Assembly (NCBI RefSeq): GCF_027580225.2
Contig: NC_073354.2
Span: 30,586,001-30,650,000, forward strand
Source of the DNA: Misgurnus anguillicaudatus
Lineage: Eukaryota > Chordata > Actinopteri > Cypriniformes > Cobitidae
DNA: 64,000 nucleotides
Direction of reading: 5' to 3'
Within the stretch, counting starts at the first letter, position 1. Every line of letters begins with the position of its first letter. The notes beneath the pieces are model-generated. The model was not told the origin of the DNA, did not search any database, and was given only the letters and a program-made list of their open reading frames with translations. This document shows positions 13,593 to 25,334 of this stretch, in pieces. The position numbers and the translations under genes were made by a program.

Positions 13593-15058
13593 AACTTTTC
13601 CACACATTACAAAAAGAGTTTTGCTTATAAAGTTTGTTGTTTTAAAATGCAGTTTAGTAATGCTTAAAAGAGCAGAAGCAGGGTTTGGATAATTCTCCAT
13701 CATCAGGGATTGTTTGTTTGTCAAAAAGCAATCAGAGGGCATTTGGAGGGGATCAAGATGGGAAAAGTCAGCCGCAGGATGACTGTCCATCATTTATCCA
13801 TCAGAAAATGGGTTTCTGCGAGCAAGCTACAGCAATGTTTCCCTGAGGCTAGAACCATGATATCGGGACTGGGGCTGAACAAAATGGAAGATTAAGACTA
13901 TGAGATAAACAGTTTACTTATTTATTAAAATCGGCTAAGCTTGTTACAAGTGGACGAAGCTTCAGAAAGTGGGAATTTCATATATCACAGACTGTTAAAT
14001 ACATTTTGTCCTCAATTTTTATTTAAACAAACCTATTTTTGCTTGAAAGTGTGATCATTAAGATACTTTGAGAGGCCACTGCATGTGTCATGCAAGAAAT
14101 GTTGTACGTGTTGTGTTGTCTGTCATAGAGCCAATCAGAAGACATAAGAAGGACATTTGCTTGGCATGCTGACTTCACTGTGATGAGTTGCCACAGTAAT
14201 TACAGGAGCACAGGACATCGGCCTGGAGCATCACACAGATTTAATTGCCTGTCTACAGACGGGGGTTTACTCTCAACAGACTGACACACTGGGAGGTCAG
14301 CAATAAATCTCCAAAACTGAAATAGAAACATGGACTCCATGGACACCAACCCAATATTTGTGTTAATGAAAGTAGGTGATCTCATACTGTAGGATAGCAT
14401 GGCCGTATAGATCAAGAGCTTGGAAATGGGAGTGATTACAGATGTTCATGTAGCTCAAATGTTATAACATTGCCATTATGTAAAAGCTTAAGTTATAATG
14501 AATAAAGCTTAGTGACAAAATATGCTGTATTGAAATAAGCCTACTGATGTCATGCTTACACTGAACATCAAGCATTGACTAAGGATCTAATACAGCTCTC
14601 CTTGTAAACACGGGCAGACATCCATGGTGTTCATTTTCCAGAACCTGCACACAGCAAACACTTCATGCCAGTAGAAGAGTTTTGTCAATCCACAAGAGCA
14701 TGAAATTAGCCTGTTTAGCAGAACTGAATTAATTTACAGCTACAGTGCTAAAATATCAGCACACGCTGCTGTGGATTTCCAACAGAAACTGTTGCAAATC
14801 GTCATGCTTCTTCTTTCAACCCTATTCTCGTCCCTCTGAGACACGAGCCTGTTTGGAATGAAAGCAGATGCATCTGTCACAGACCAACATGTGACATTTC
14901 AAAATGCGTGTTAACAGATGGAAGATTGTTTATATTTATGAATATTCCAGTGCGATGACTACACGTTTAGCACTGGAGGGAAGTGCGCCCACGTCACACG
15001 CATAAATGTCAGTAAAGGAACGTGGAGAAATGCTTTTGCTTGGATAAAGTCTGAAGAT
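13593..15058. other. Unique intron sequence; possible conserved block near 14740-15058
   Basis: No gene or element boundary is recognised. Complex, moderately GC sequence at about 14740-15058 could be conserved non-coding sequence. Short open frames at 13710-13895 and 14200-14415 overlap nothing I know. Confidence 0.3.
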
Positions 15059-15240
15059 GTTAAAGCCAGAAGATAATACTTTGTAATTCAGTTAACATAT
15101 ACTGCCTGCCTGCCTATCTGTCCATCCATCCATCCATCCATCCATCTAGCTAGCTAGCTATTTTTCTGTCTATCTGTCAATCTATCTAGTAGTTAGTAGA
15201 AGTTAAAGCCAGAAGATGATGCTTGGTGATTCAGTTAACA
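15059..15240 (+). repeat. Direct duplication of array flank
   Basis: GTTAAAGCCAGAAGAT at 15059 recurs at 15202, and both are followed by related sequence ending TTCAGTTAACA. The two copies are 143 bp apart with the first CTGCC/CATCC tract between them. The array edge seems to have been copied as it grew. Confidence 0.7.
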
Positions 15241-17084
15241 CTATGTACCTACCTAATCTACCTACCTACTAACCTACAGTCTCCCTGTCTTTCTGTCAAT
15301 CTATCTATCCGTCCATACATACATACATCTGGCATTCTATCCATCCATCCCTTTATCCACCTACAGTCTGTCCGTCTGCCTGCCTGCCAGCCTTTCTATC
15401 CATCATCCATCTGTCTAGAATTCTATCCATCTATCTTTCCATCCATCCATCTAGCATTCTATCCATCTATCCATCCATCCATCCATCCGTCCATCCATCT
15501 AGCATTCATCTAGCCTGCCGGCCTTTCTATCCATCTATCCATCTATCCAGCATTTCATCCATCTATCTTTCCATCCTTTCAACCATCCATCCATCTATCC
15601 AGCATTCTATCCATCTATCTTTCCATCCATTCAACCATCCATCCATCTATCTAGCATTCTATCCATCTATCTTTCCATCCATTCAAATATCCATCCATCC
15701 ATCAATCTAGCATTCTATCCATCTATCTTTCCATCCATCCATCTAGTATTTTATCCATCTATCTTTCCATCCCTTCATCCACCTAGAGTCTGTCCGGCCT
15801 GTCTATCCATCCATCTATCTAGCATTCTATCTATCTATCTATCTTTCCATCCATCCATCTAACATTCTATCCATCTATCTTTCCATCCATCCATCTATCT
15901 AGCATTCTATCCATCTATCTTTCCATCCATTAAACCATCCATCTATCTAGCATTCTATCCATCTATCTTTCCATCCATCCATCCATCTAGTATTCTATCT
16001 ACCTATCTTTCCATCCATCCCTCCCTCCATCCACCTACAGTCTGTCTGGCCTTTCTATCCATCCATCCATCTATCTAGCATTCTATACATCTATCTTTCC
16101 ATCCATCCATCCAACTAGCATTCTATCCATCCATCTTTCCATCCATTCAACCATCCATCCATCTATCTAGCATTCTATCCATCTATCTTTCCATCCATCC
16201 ATCCCTCCATCCATCTAGCATTCTTTCCATCCATCCATCCATCCCTCCATCCACCTACAGTCTGTCCGGCATTTCTATCCATCTATCCATCCATCTAGCA
16301 TTCTATCCATCTATCTTTCCATCCATCCAACTAGCATTCTATCCATCCATCTTTCCATCCATTAAACCATCCATCCATCTATCTAGCATTCTATCCATAT
16401 CTTTCCATCCATCCATCCATTCATCCATCCATCTAGCATTCTTTCCATCCATCCATCCATCCATCCATCCATCCATCCATCCCTCCATCCACCTACAGTC
16501 TGTCCGGCCTTTCTATCCATCTATCCATCCATCTAGCATTCTATCATCTATCTTTCCATCCATCCAACTAGCATTCTATCCATTCATCTTTCCATCCATT
16601 CAACCATCCATCCATCTATCTAGCATTCTATCCATCTATCTTTCCATCCATCCATCCATCCATTCATCCATCCATCTAGCATTCTTTCCATCCCTCCATC
16701 CCTCCATCCACCTACAGTCTGTCCGGCCTTTCTATCCATCTATCCATCCATCTAGCATTCTATCCATCTATCTTTCCATCCATCCAACTAGCATTTTATC
16801 CATCCATCTTTTAATCCATTCAACCATCCATCCATCTATCTAGCATTCTATCCATTTATCTTTCCATCCATCCATCCATCCATCCATCCATCCCTCCATC
16901 CACCTACAGTCTGTCCGACCTTTCTATCCATCTATCTTTCCATCCATCTAGCATTCTATCCATCTATCTTTCCATCCATTCATCCATCTATCTAGCATTC
17001 TATCCATCTATCTTTCCATCCATTCAACCATCAATCAATCAATCCACCAATCTATCCATCCATCCATCCATCCATCCATCCATC
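15101..17084. repeat. CCAT/CTAT tetranucleotide array with higher-order repeats
   Basis: About 2 kb is composed of CATC, TATC and TTCC words. The non-simple anchor CCACCTACAGTCTGTCC, or a one-base variant, starts at 15357, 15779, 16031, 16251, 16489, 16709 and 16900. Spacings are 422, 252, 220, 238, 220 and 191 bp. Between anchors the phrase AGCATTCTATCCATC recurs. The array is therefore a higher-order repeat and not just a microsatellite. The same anchor, reverse complemented, is found in the array at 29281-30433. Serine/proline-like open frames in it are artefacts. Confidence 0.95.
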
Positions 17085-17972
17085 GTATTTGCCCTACTGT
17101 GCTGTATTATTATCTGACATCATAACTGTACTAATAGTATGTGTAATAGACTGAGAGAGATAGAAAAAGACAAAAAATAAAAAAATGAGAAAATTGGGGG
17201 GTGTTGGAAAGTTTCAAGTCACTACTCATCTGTTCCTCAGGCGCTGTATTGATCGGCTCAGCAGGTTGGATATTAGAGAGGTAATTCACTTTTTAGGTAG
17301 AAGGCGTAGCGGAGCAAGGCCTGCCTCATTTGTTACCCAGTCTGAGGAAATCACTGATACTGCCACACTGTCGGAGCCCACGGGTCTGATGAGGTGGGCT
17401 GCACAGACACAGATCGCAAGACAACTGTCTTCTTCATCTTCCCCTGAGCTCACATGCAAAACGGATCAAGCTACACATTTTAAGACGGGTGTTGTTTCGC
17501 AGTCGTGATTGACGCTTGCCAGATTTTCTGATATGAGCCAGTAAGGTTTTGGCATGCTGTGTGACTGACTTTGATGTCAGACAGTATGATATACATCTCG
17601 GCTAAGACTCTGGTCATGACTGACTAAGCTGGTTGGCCGTTTTACATCATCATATCGTGTCATGATTCTGATTTATGCGTTTATACATTATATTGCACAA
17701 ATCCAAGCAAAAACTTAAAAAGCAAATCATGCAGTTGACATGAGGGTAAGAACATTTTTGGGTGAACTATCCCTTTAAGGTAAAAGGAACGCTAAAAATC
17801 AAAACATTTAACATACAAATTTAGACAAGCTACTAGTATCAATAGTTTTATCCAAGCATCTCAACTCTTGCTCACACACAACACAAACATCATAATTTTG
17901 AAAATCCATTGGAAGCTTTTGTAAGATTCATTGCCTTGCCATTATTCGGCCATCTTTGAGGACACTAATGCT
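17085..17972. other. Intron sequence with an unclassified 107-codon open frame
   Basis: An ATG-to-stop frame at 17185-17508 (+) would encode 107 residues with an Arg-rich first half and a Ser-rich stretch near its end. I recognise no domain, splice context or promoter, so I do not call it a gene. At about 17742-17780 there is a short terminus resembling the GGGATAGTTCACCC fish MITE end. Nothing else is recognised. Confidence 0.35.
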
Positions 17973-18690
17973 GCATTTAAACCAGCCGCGGTAGAGGCAT
18001 TAAGCGCGAGTGATTTTAATGTTAAGTCAATGTGAAGACGCGTTGAGCGCCTGGCGCGGTATGCGCAAAAGGTGCATTTTGCGTTTCACGCGAATTTGCC
18101 TCTGACGCCCGAGTTGAAACATTTTAATTTTGGCTGATTTTTGCGCCGCGTTAACCAATCAGGAGCCTGCTTGCTGCTGTGGCGACAGCCCCGTCCGGAG
18201 TCACTCATTCAACATGGAGGAATGCTTAATATTGTCCGTGAGCAGTCACCCAGAGCTATGCGACACAAGTTCGTATTTCTATAGAGACAGGAATAAAAAG
18301 GACCTCGCTTGGAAGAGTGTCAGTAAGGAAATTGGACAACCTGGTTAAGTTGTAAATGCACATTTCACTTTTGAGTCACGTGACGTTTATCGACCCGCGG
18401 CATTCCCACTGTTTTTTAAACTATTTTCCCCCATAGTAAGGTGACCAAATACAAACCGGTAACTCTCGATGAATGCACAATCAACATCAGCCATCAGGTA
18501 AACAGACAATCGCATAGCACTTGCTCCTCCCACAAGAAGCAGATTTTGCCTCTGACGCGCGCCAAATGCTTGCTTTTTCCGTGCGTCTACTTTGCTCTAG
18601 ACACGCAAATGCATTCAAACTGTTCAAGCGGCAAACTAGACGTGGTAGATGCGATTTTGACACCTCAAACGCGGCTGGTGTAAACCCGTG
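17973..18690 (+). mobile_element. Harbinger-like element carrying a MADF exon
   Basis: The left end near 17975 contains TTTAAACCAGCCGCG. The right end near 18670-18686 reads TTTACACCAGCCGCG on the other strand. Related copies lie at 39803-40815 (reversed) and 54945-55335. The adjacent block 18691-18966 ends in CATCTGGTGTGAACCCAC, which looks like the end of a relative abutting this copy. The internal MADF coding fragment supports PIF/Harbinger affinity. Confidence 0.6.
18214..18343 (+). pseudogene. First exon of a MADF (Myb/SANT-like) transposon protein
   Basis: The open frame from ATG at 18214 encodes about 43 residues starting MEECLILSVS and including HPELCDTSSYFYRDRNKKD and LAWKSVS. This matches the start of MADF DNA-binding domains, with the conserved aromatic/Trp spacing. 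The exon is followed by CCTG|GTTAAG, a plausible donor at 18344. A full MADF domain needs about 80-90 residues and the second half is missing. In fish, this type of protein is the accessory DNA-binding protein of PIF/Harbinger transposons. The fragment is likely non-functional. Confidence 0.6.
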
Positions 18691-18966
18691 GTACGTGCAA
18701 GCACGGGGCATCATGTTACTCGCTCTAGATTACTCGCTGGATTTAACTTCGCGTCATGCGAATTTTTTGCTCGAGTTGAATATTTTCAACTTGCGTGAAG
18801 ACGTGTTAAGGCAAATAGCGGTGTTTTCGCTGCAAACACACTGTCCATATCACATCATTCCCATCGCCCCACGCGAGGACACGTCTGGTCGCGTCTTTGC
18901 ATTGATTTGGTATGTAATCTACTCGCCCAAATCGTTGAACTCGCATCTGGTGTGAACCCACATTAA
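18691..18966. mobile_element. Partial Harbinger-like relative abutting 17973-18690
   Basis: GC-richer sequence rich in ACTCGC/GCGAGT words ends TCTGGTGTGAACCCACATTA, similar to the terminal ACCAGCCGCG end of its neighbour. No matching left end is seen, so it is a fragment. Confidence 0.4.
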
Positions 18967-20067
18967 GATTGAGGATTTTGCCCAACAACAAAAGCAAGAA
19001 CTCAAAGACACGACAAGAATTGTACATTGTGCACCTAAGTTTAGTACAGACAATAGCACTGCAGGGCTTAAAAGCAGAGCTATTGAAAAATAGCTCAGAT
19101 CACCATCAATCACTTATATCAATGCATTTCCATCACAAACAACCCAGAGGAAAAATATTATTATCAATCAAATGACTATTTCATTTCCTTACATCTTACC
19201 GATTAAAATGAACTCTGTTTTCAATATCCTCTGCTTTGTGTGCAATACAACAATGTTTGCTCATGAAAATGAAAAACAGTTCAGGCATACATTTCAATAT
19301 TGACACTAACAATTTTAGGAAAACAGCAGGACTGTTGTTTTGACGTTTATATCTGATACACGGCTGTAAATGCGTTTATGGATATTTCTTTTTACAATGT
19401 GACAGGTGATGTCATTAAATATAACAATATTTGTATTTCAACTGGATATTTTATATACCAGATTCCAAAGCATTTCATTTAACAAAGAAGGAGAGCAAAA
19501 AGGAGAAGTAAAAGAAATGACATCATCACTGAAAAACCTATCAGGGTGTGGTTTTAGTTCTGCAATGACATTTTCTCTACAGTGACATACGTGAGTCAAA
19601 ATGGGTTCAATTTGGAGAAAATCACATGTCATTATTTAGCAAACAACGGACAGGACAGAGGCGTCTTGTGCGTGTTTCATACCCACTTTATTTGGGCCAT
19701 TATTGAGAGCACACTACAGATGATCAAAACAAAGGAAGGGAACCAAGATGAAAGCCAAGTAAATCAAAAGCCACCGAGCTGCACAAAAAAATAGGGCAAG
19801 TTACAGCAAAACTCCTATCTGCATGTCATTTACACAACCAAACAGAAGGAGAGCAATAATAAGGCAGGAAGGATGATAAAATGAAGACGAAAGATAGGAA
19901 GATGAGAGCAGAAGGGAGCGGGTTGGCAGGGTAAGTCTGTGTCTGCTTTTGGAGGGCGAGCGAAGTGCACAGGGGATGAGGGTTATCAAGGAGACAAGGG
20001 CACAGAAGAGGAGAGAGCTGAACATATGGGTTGTTTTAATGGATTACCATGCGTATGCTTGTAATAG
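18967..20067. other. Unique intron sequence; possible conserved block at 19560-19790
   Basis: No gene or repeat edge is recognised. The stretch around 19560-19790 is complex and of mixed composition, with the look of conserved non-coding DNA. This is an impression only. Confidence 0.3.
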
Positions 20068-20190
20068 CTGTTCCTGTAGCTCAGCTGGTAGAGCATTGCA
20101 TTAGCAGCGCAAAAGTTTGTGAGTTCGATCCCAGAGAACACACGCAGTGATATAATGTATAGCTTTGGATAAAGCAACTGCCAAATGCAT
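20068..20190 (+). mobile_element. tRNA-derived SINE (best-preserved copy)
   Basis: The head reads TGTTCCTGTAGCTCAGCTGG (A-box-like TAGCTCAGCTGGTAGAGC) and continues to a B-box-like GAGTTCGATCC at 20121-20131. The tail is TTTGGATAAAGCAACTGCC and AAATGCATA. A intact tRNA fold is not expected. It abuts the element starting at 20193. Confidence 0.8.
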
Positions 20191-20192
20191 AA

Positions 20193-21896
20193 GGGTGATT
20201 CTCACGAAATCCAGATTTAGAAGGTGTCCAGCATCAGAATTTTTAAAAAGTCCTTAAAGCCAAATTTCTTTTTTTGCACATATAAGATTAATGTCTGAAC
20301 TATAACCATTATTTTTAGAGGATTTAAAAAATATTTCCTATAGAATTATTTACATTTTTTAGATTATCATTATAAAAAATTTGTCATTACCGCAACATTA
20401 TATTTAAAGGAATATTCCATTTTCTTAAAAGAAAAATCCAGAAAATTTACTCACCACCATGTCATCCAAAATACTGATGTCTTTCTTTGTTCAGTCGAGA
20501 AGAAATTATGTTTTTTGAGGAAAACATTGCAGGTTTTTTCTCATTTTAATGGACTTTAATAGACACCAACAATTAATACTCAACACTTAACAGTTTTTTT
20601 TCAACGGAGTTTCAAAGGACTATAAACAATCCCAAACAAGGCATAAGGGTCTTATCTAGCAAAACGATTGTCATTTTTGACAATAAAAATAACAAATATC
20701 CACTTTTAATGCACAACTTCTCGTTTAGATCCGGTCGTCATGCGCTAGCGTGACCCGACGCAATACGTCATCATGTCAAGAGGTCACAGAGGACGAACGC
20801 GAAACTCTTCCCAGTGTTTACAAGTGTGGTGAAAGAGGACCGTTCCTACGTTGTTGTATGTCAACTGATACTAATTAATGTCTTTGTGTCAGTTTATGGT
20901 TTACAATGGTCCGCAAATGTGCGTTTTATATATGTAACACGTGACCTCCCTACGTCACTACGCATTTACGTTAGGTCGCGCTGGACCTGACCTAAACGAA
21001 AAGTTGTGCTTTGAAAGTGTATATTTGTTGTTTTTGTTGTCGGGAATGACAGTCGTTTTGCTAGATGGGACCCTTGTGCCCTGTTTAAGATTGTTTATAG
21101 TCCTTTGAAACTCCGTTGAAAAAAACTGTTGAGTGTTGAGTTAAGTATTAATTGTTGGTGTCTATTAAAGTCCATTAAAATGAGTAAAATCCTGCAATGT
21201 TTTCCTCAAAAAACATAATTTCTTCTCGACTGAACAAAGAAAGACATCAACATTTTGGATGACATTGTGGTGAGTAAATTATCTGGATTTTTCTTTTAAG
21301 AAAATAGAATATTCCTTTAATATATGCATTTACAAACTTATGTTTCGGTAATGAGAACTAAAAAGTTGTCTAGGTACTATGGCTCACAAAATTTCAACTT
21401 TTATCTGGAGAGAAAAAAATAAGAACTGTGTCACAGTCAATTATGTCCCTTCCAACAAAGCCCAAACGTTCATTGAGGGCTTAAACAATGATTGAAAATT
21501 GTGGCGGAGGATGAGAAAATTGGTCTTGACACATTTATATTCCTTATTATAGTCTTTACATTTACCAATGATCACCAAATACCACATGTTTCTTTACTGT
21601 AAATGTTAATAGTATAACATGCACTGAAGCTTTTTATTTTTTAGATTTTTTAATTATAAATATTTCCATGTCAAAGAACCCAAATCCAGGACACGTTTCG
21701 GTAATGAAAATTTTCCCTTAAATGTGGAAAAAACAACAACATTGGTTTGTATAATGTCATTTGAAATCATGTGCAAAATAGTACATGAAGAGATGTAACT
21801 GTATGCTTCTTATTTTGATACTTTTACTTTGCATTTACTTTTTTTTATCAAAATGTTTCATGACACCTCATAGGTCTAATTTCATGAGAATCACCC
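20193..21896 (+). mobile_element. GGGTGATTCTC-end element, copy B, split by a TTAA element
   Basis: The left end is GGGTGATTCTCACGAAATCC. The right end reads GGGTGATTCTCATGAAATT on the other strand. It is the reversed relative of 6016-6766. A 909-bp TTAA-flanked element interrupts it at 20404-20407. Removing the insertion restores sequence colinear with copy A. Confidence 0.75.
20408..21316 (+). mobile_element. Nested TTAA foldback element (AGGAATATTCC ends) with a THAP-like start
   Basis: TTAA duplications lie at 20404-20407 and 21317-21320. The termini are AGGAATATTCC and long inverted arms run about 350 bp inward. At 20906-20944, in the unique centre, ATG opens a 12-codon frame MVRKCAFYICNT before a stop. 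Its Met-x3-Cys-x4-Cys spacing resembles the start of a THAP zinc finger. Related copies are at 36673-37506 (reversed centre), 46626-47510 and a partial arm at 43458-43600. TTAA targets plus THAP are features of Kolobok transposons, so this is inferred to be a Kolobok-like derivative. Confidence 0.7.
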
Positions 21897-23142
21897 ATTA
21901 ATGTAAATATCTGACTAAAATTATTTCACTTTTCATGCCATGTTATGATATAATGTCATCCTAAAAACAAAACAAACTTCACCTAGTTACTTCCCAACTT
22001 TGTGTCTGTTTCCTGTTCACTTCTACACAAAGCATCTAACTTTTGGAGCTACATGAGACCACACGCAAGCCAAAAACCTGGAGCTGAAAGACGGCTGGAC
22101 GCAGCTGAGATCAGCGTACGGCAAATTAAATTCCACACTTCCGCTTTCCTAACAACCCATATGGATACACGAACTGGGAAAACACTGTTGAGGCATCGGA
22201 GACATTAACATGCTTCACTAAAGACAAGCAACATATGCAGTTGTTGAGGCAGCGCTACGGACGCAAAAAGCGGCAAAACAGCTGTTGGGAACGGATGGGA
22301 AATCCATTAAAGACACATAGTCTGTTTGTTGAACCAATAACAGACAGATTTGTTGATTTTTCCAAACAGGGGCTCTTTCTTTTCACTGCAATGTCAAGCC
22401 TCAGTTTGGTAATTTGACCGTTTGGGGTTCAAATGGACCATAACACCAAAAGGACAGATCCATAGAGACAGCATAAGCGTTTCAGATGATAAATCGAGCA
22501 AAAAGCAGATAAAGGATTGTAAAAAAGAAAGTTAAATGGGCATCTTGCATGTGTTCTGTAAACTGCATCTACATCGATGTGATATAAAATCAGGTATTGG
22601 TCCTTTATGCACCTAAGGTTATGAATTGAAAACCGATTCTCTTCAGTCAATATTACATACAATATATAAACCAGCCCATCAAAATAAGCCTTCAGCTATG
22701 CACACCAGATTAAACACTCCTAGTTTTACTTAGGTCAGATTGTCAGGAGAATAAAAAGTGAGATTTTTATGTTTTTTGCAATGCAATAAGGAGAATAAAA
22801 GTTTATGGATTTGTGCTATTGTTCTTTTGACCTTGAGCATAATGGCCAATAGTTTTAACAGTGGACTTAGGGGAAGCATTAAAGTCCTCCATGCACAAAT
22901 GATTCATTATTCTTTTGATTTAAATTTTCGGGCACTCACAGAAACTTCTCACTTTTTCCAGACTTGCTCAAGGAGGAAGTGACATCACTACTGGCTTACC
23001 AGCTCATTTTCATTCATGTGCAGTTACCCTAAAGCTGTGCTCAGATCATTAACTGGTAAGCTACCATGACACATGCAAAGCCCTGTTTACACTACCAATC
23101 ATTTTATTACTGGTGGTCACCAGGTCTCCATACTGTAAACGT
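21897..23142. other. Unique intron sequence; possible conserved block at 22000-22420
   Basis: No gene or element boundary is recognised. The stretch at 22000-22420 has complex, less AT-rich sequence. Open frames at 22002-22208 and 22235-22417 do not resemble known proteins. Confidence 0.3.
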
Positions 23143-23275
23143 AATTCATGTAGCTTAATTAGTAAAACATTGTGTTCGCACCGCAAAAGTCATGGGTTTA
23201 ATTCCCAGGGAACACTAATACTGTTAAATGTATAGCTTGAAGTCGCTTTGGATAAAAGAGTCAAATGAATATAAA
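23143..23275 (+). mobile_element. tRNA-derived SINE
   Basis: The A-box region is decayed (TGTAGCTTAATTAGTAAAAC). A B-box-like GGGTTTAATTCCCAGGGAAC follows, then a tail AAGTCGCTTTGGATAAAAGA. It is the same family as 11463 and 20068. Confidence 0.7.
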
Positions 23276-23702
23276 TTTGAATTCTTTTGTTCACAAGTGC
23301 TGTAGGTGTTCCTGTCTCATGGTACTGCTGGGCTGCACAACTGGCTTTTTAAAAATCTGATCATGAATAAGATTTCATTATGATCTGACAAGGAGTTCGT
23401 GTTCTTGCTGTTAAAAATTAATATTCTGCCGGAGAAAGTGTTTGCAGCGTAATTTATCATATTAACAAGATTATCAGTGCAAGAATCTAACTTACCCAGA
23501 ATGCCAATTTTACTGCTGAATGTGAGCAAATATGAATCTAACATATCACAGGGCTCAACATAAAAGACTGCCTGAAGGCCTGCTCGGGTCAGTAAACAGT
23601 ATTTGCTTCGCCGTCAGTCATTAAAATATATATTTTGCCTGTGGTCATTTGTCTGTATGTATTCTTAAGCAATGTTATCATTTAGATACATTTTACATTT
23701 AA

Positions 23703-25223
23703 AGCTCACGTAACACACGCTGTTTCTGCATTTCTGATATTAATCTGGAGTACCTATTATGCTTGCCGCGATAGTCGGTGAAACGGTGATAACCGGTGCT
23801 TCAGCCTCTCACCGGTTAGATCACTTGCCCACCGCGACACCGTCTTTCACCGTCGTTTTGATATTTTCGTGTAATTTAATCATTTAGTTTCGTTGGCGAG
23901 AGCAAACTGAATGTGTCTGGTGCCTGAATTAAGCGGAGCTGAACGCGCGTCACGTCACAGAGCAGCAGGTGTCAGATTTCATTTATTTCTATCAGAGTTT
24001 GCGAGGCGAGCTGACTGACCAGACGAAGGCAGAAGCCGCGTGCTTACTCGTTTTTGTTATAATATACATATATGATGTTTAATATAAGCGAGATTGTTTT
24101 GTTGTTGTGTTTATCATCAAGAAAAATAATAAACCCATCATTCAAGCAGCGCTTTATGGAGAAGCAGCCGGTTGCTCTGCTTGGGACTGGCTGGTTCTTT
24201 GAGAATTACCTGCGCACATTGACTCAAGCACTTAAGTAAACCAGCTGTTGCACTCGCATTGCATGCAAATTCATACGCAATTTAACGCAGCGTACGCAAG
24301 CACTGCATTTAAACAGTTGCGTACTTCAAAAGTGATAGTAAAATGTGCACGCCTGCATGCGCATTTATAAGCCCCTCCCACACGGTGACACCGGTATCAC
24401 CGGGTTTGTGACGCGCTGATTAACCGGTGGGAAAATTACGTCACCGCGGCAACCCTAGTACCTATAGAGCAGTATGACATCCTTTATATCTCTGAAGAGT
24501 CTTTAGTTTAATCAGATTTATAAAAGAAAGATTAGCTTTACCGAATCTTTCCGATAACGTACGAAAAAATGAAGAAGGAGGAGTTATAACACGGGAGGAG
24601 CGAGTACGAGTCATGCAACACTATACAACACTGTTTTAACGCATGATTCACTACATGTTCGTGTCATTTATATAATATACACGCGCCTATTTCCAACATA
24701 AGACAGAAGTCTTACTTAACGCGTGCAACTCGTCATGACCCGGTTCTGAAAATCCACCGCATCAAACACACACGCAAAACTCCGCTGCTAATCCGGATAA
24801 TAAACTATATCCATTGTTTCCATAAGGCTGGATGTCTTCTCCTTACATCCAAAAACACACTTCTTGTTGTGCCATTGTTGACTTTTGAAATTAAACAAAG
24901 CTGAGTGGCGTGATAAGCTGTTAGCAAGCTCTAGAGTCTCCCGCTGACTGACGGCTGAGCGGGGTTTTCCGGGGGAAGTTTTCCGGCGGAAGCCCATATA
25001 AAGAAGTGATACGTATCGAAAACCCCTGAAACGTCAGTTAGAACCGTAATCGAAAAAAACTAGCCGAAACTTGTACGAACCCTGGCGAAGTGCATTCGGC
25101 ACAGAAATACTCTGAAACACGCCCAACTGCATTTTTGACACTTTGCCTACGTTTAGCATGAGGAAACAACTCTATAACTGTGTTAATAAGTCAGAATGCT
25201 TGAAATACCATTAAACCCCCCCT
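23703..25223. mobile_element. Middle nested element, TTAA-flanked
   Basis: TTAA lies at 23699-23702 and 25224-25227. Inside them the left end starts AGCTCACGTAACACACG and the right end stops CCCCCCCT. The element splits the outer element and is itself split by a 700-bp hAT at 23758. No coding domain is recognised. The minus-strand open frame at 24788-24997 is uncharacterised. Confidence 0.6.
23758..24457. mobile_element. Innermost nested hAT-like MITE with an 8-bp TSD
   Basis: Perfect 8-bp duplications GTACCTAT lie at 23750-23757 and 24458-24465. The termini are TATGCTTGCCGCG on the left and TAGGGTTGCCGCGG on the opposite strand at the right. The length is 700 bp. The subterminal regions are rich in ACCGGT and CACCG words. 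It is non-coding. Confidence 0.85.
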
Positions 25224-25334
25224 TTAACAAAAGCAGACATTTACTTGAAAGTTTTGGCGGGCAAGTGAAAACCTAAACTACAAAAAATTCTTTGCGTTGA
25301 GCCCTTTATCACGTAAATCACTTACACTAATGGC

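Larger units (their letters stand above)
23550..25305. mobile_element. Outermost of three nested elements (AGGGCTCAAC ends)
   Basis: The left end AGGGCTCAACATAAA at 23550 is answered by a right end that reads AGGGCTCAACGCAAA on the other strand at about 25291-25305. The flanks share TATCAC (23544-23549 and 25307-25312 region), consistent with a decayed 8-bp duplication as in hAT elements. Only about 240 bp of this element remain around the two insertions it hosts. Confidence 0.6.

Noticed and set aside
15101..17084. CRISPR-like array
   Set aside because: Spacers and repeats are both simple tetranucleotides, and the genome is eukaryotic.
17185..17508. 107-codon plus-strand open frame
   Set aside because: It has no recognised domain, no splice or promoter context and a length expected by chance in 64 kb. 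I left it as a comment only.
20068..20140. Functional tRNA gene
   Set aside because: The A and B boxes are visible but the sequence is followed by the SINE tail and occurs in four decayed copies, so it is a SINE head.
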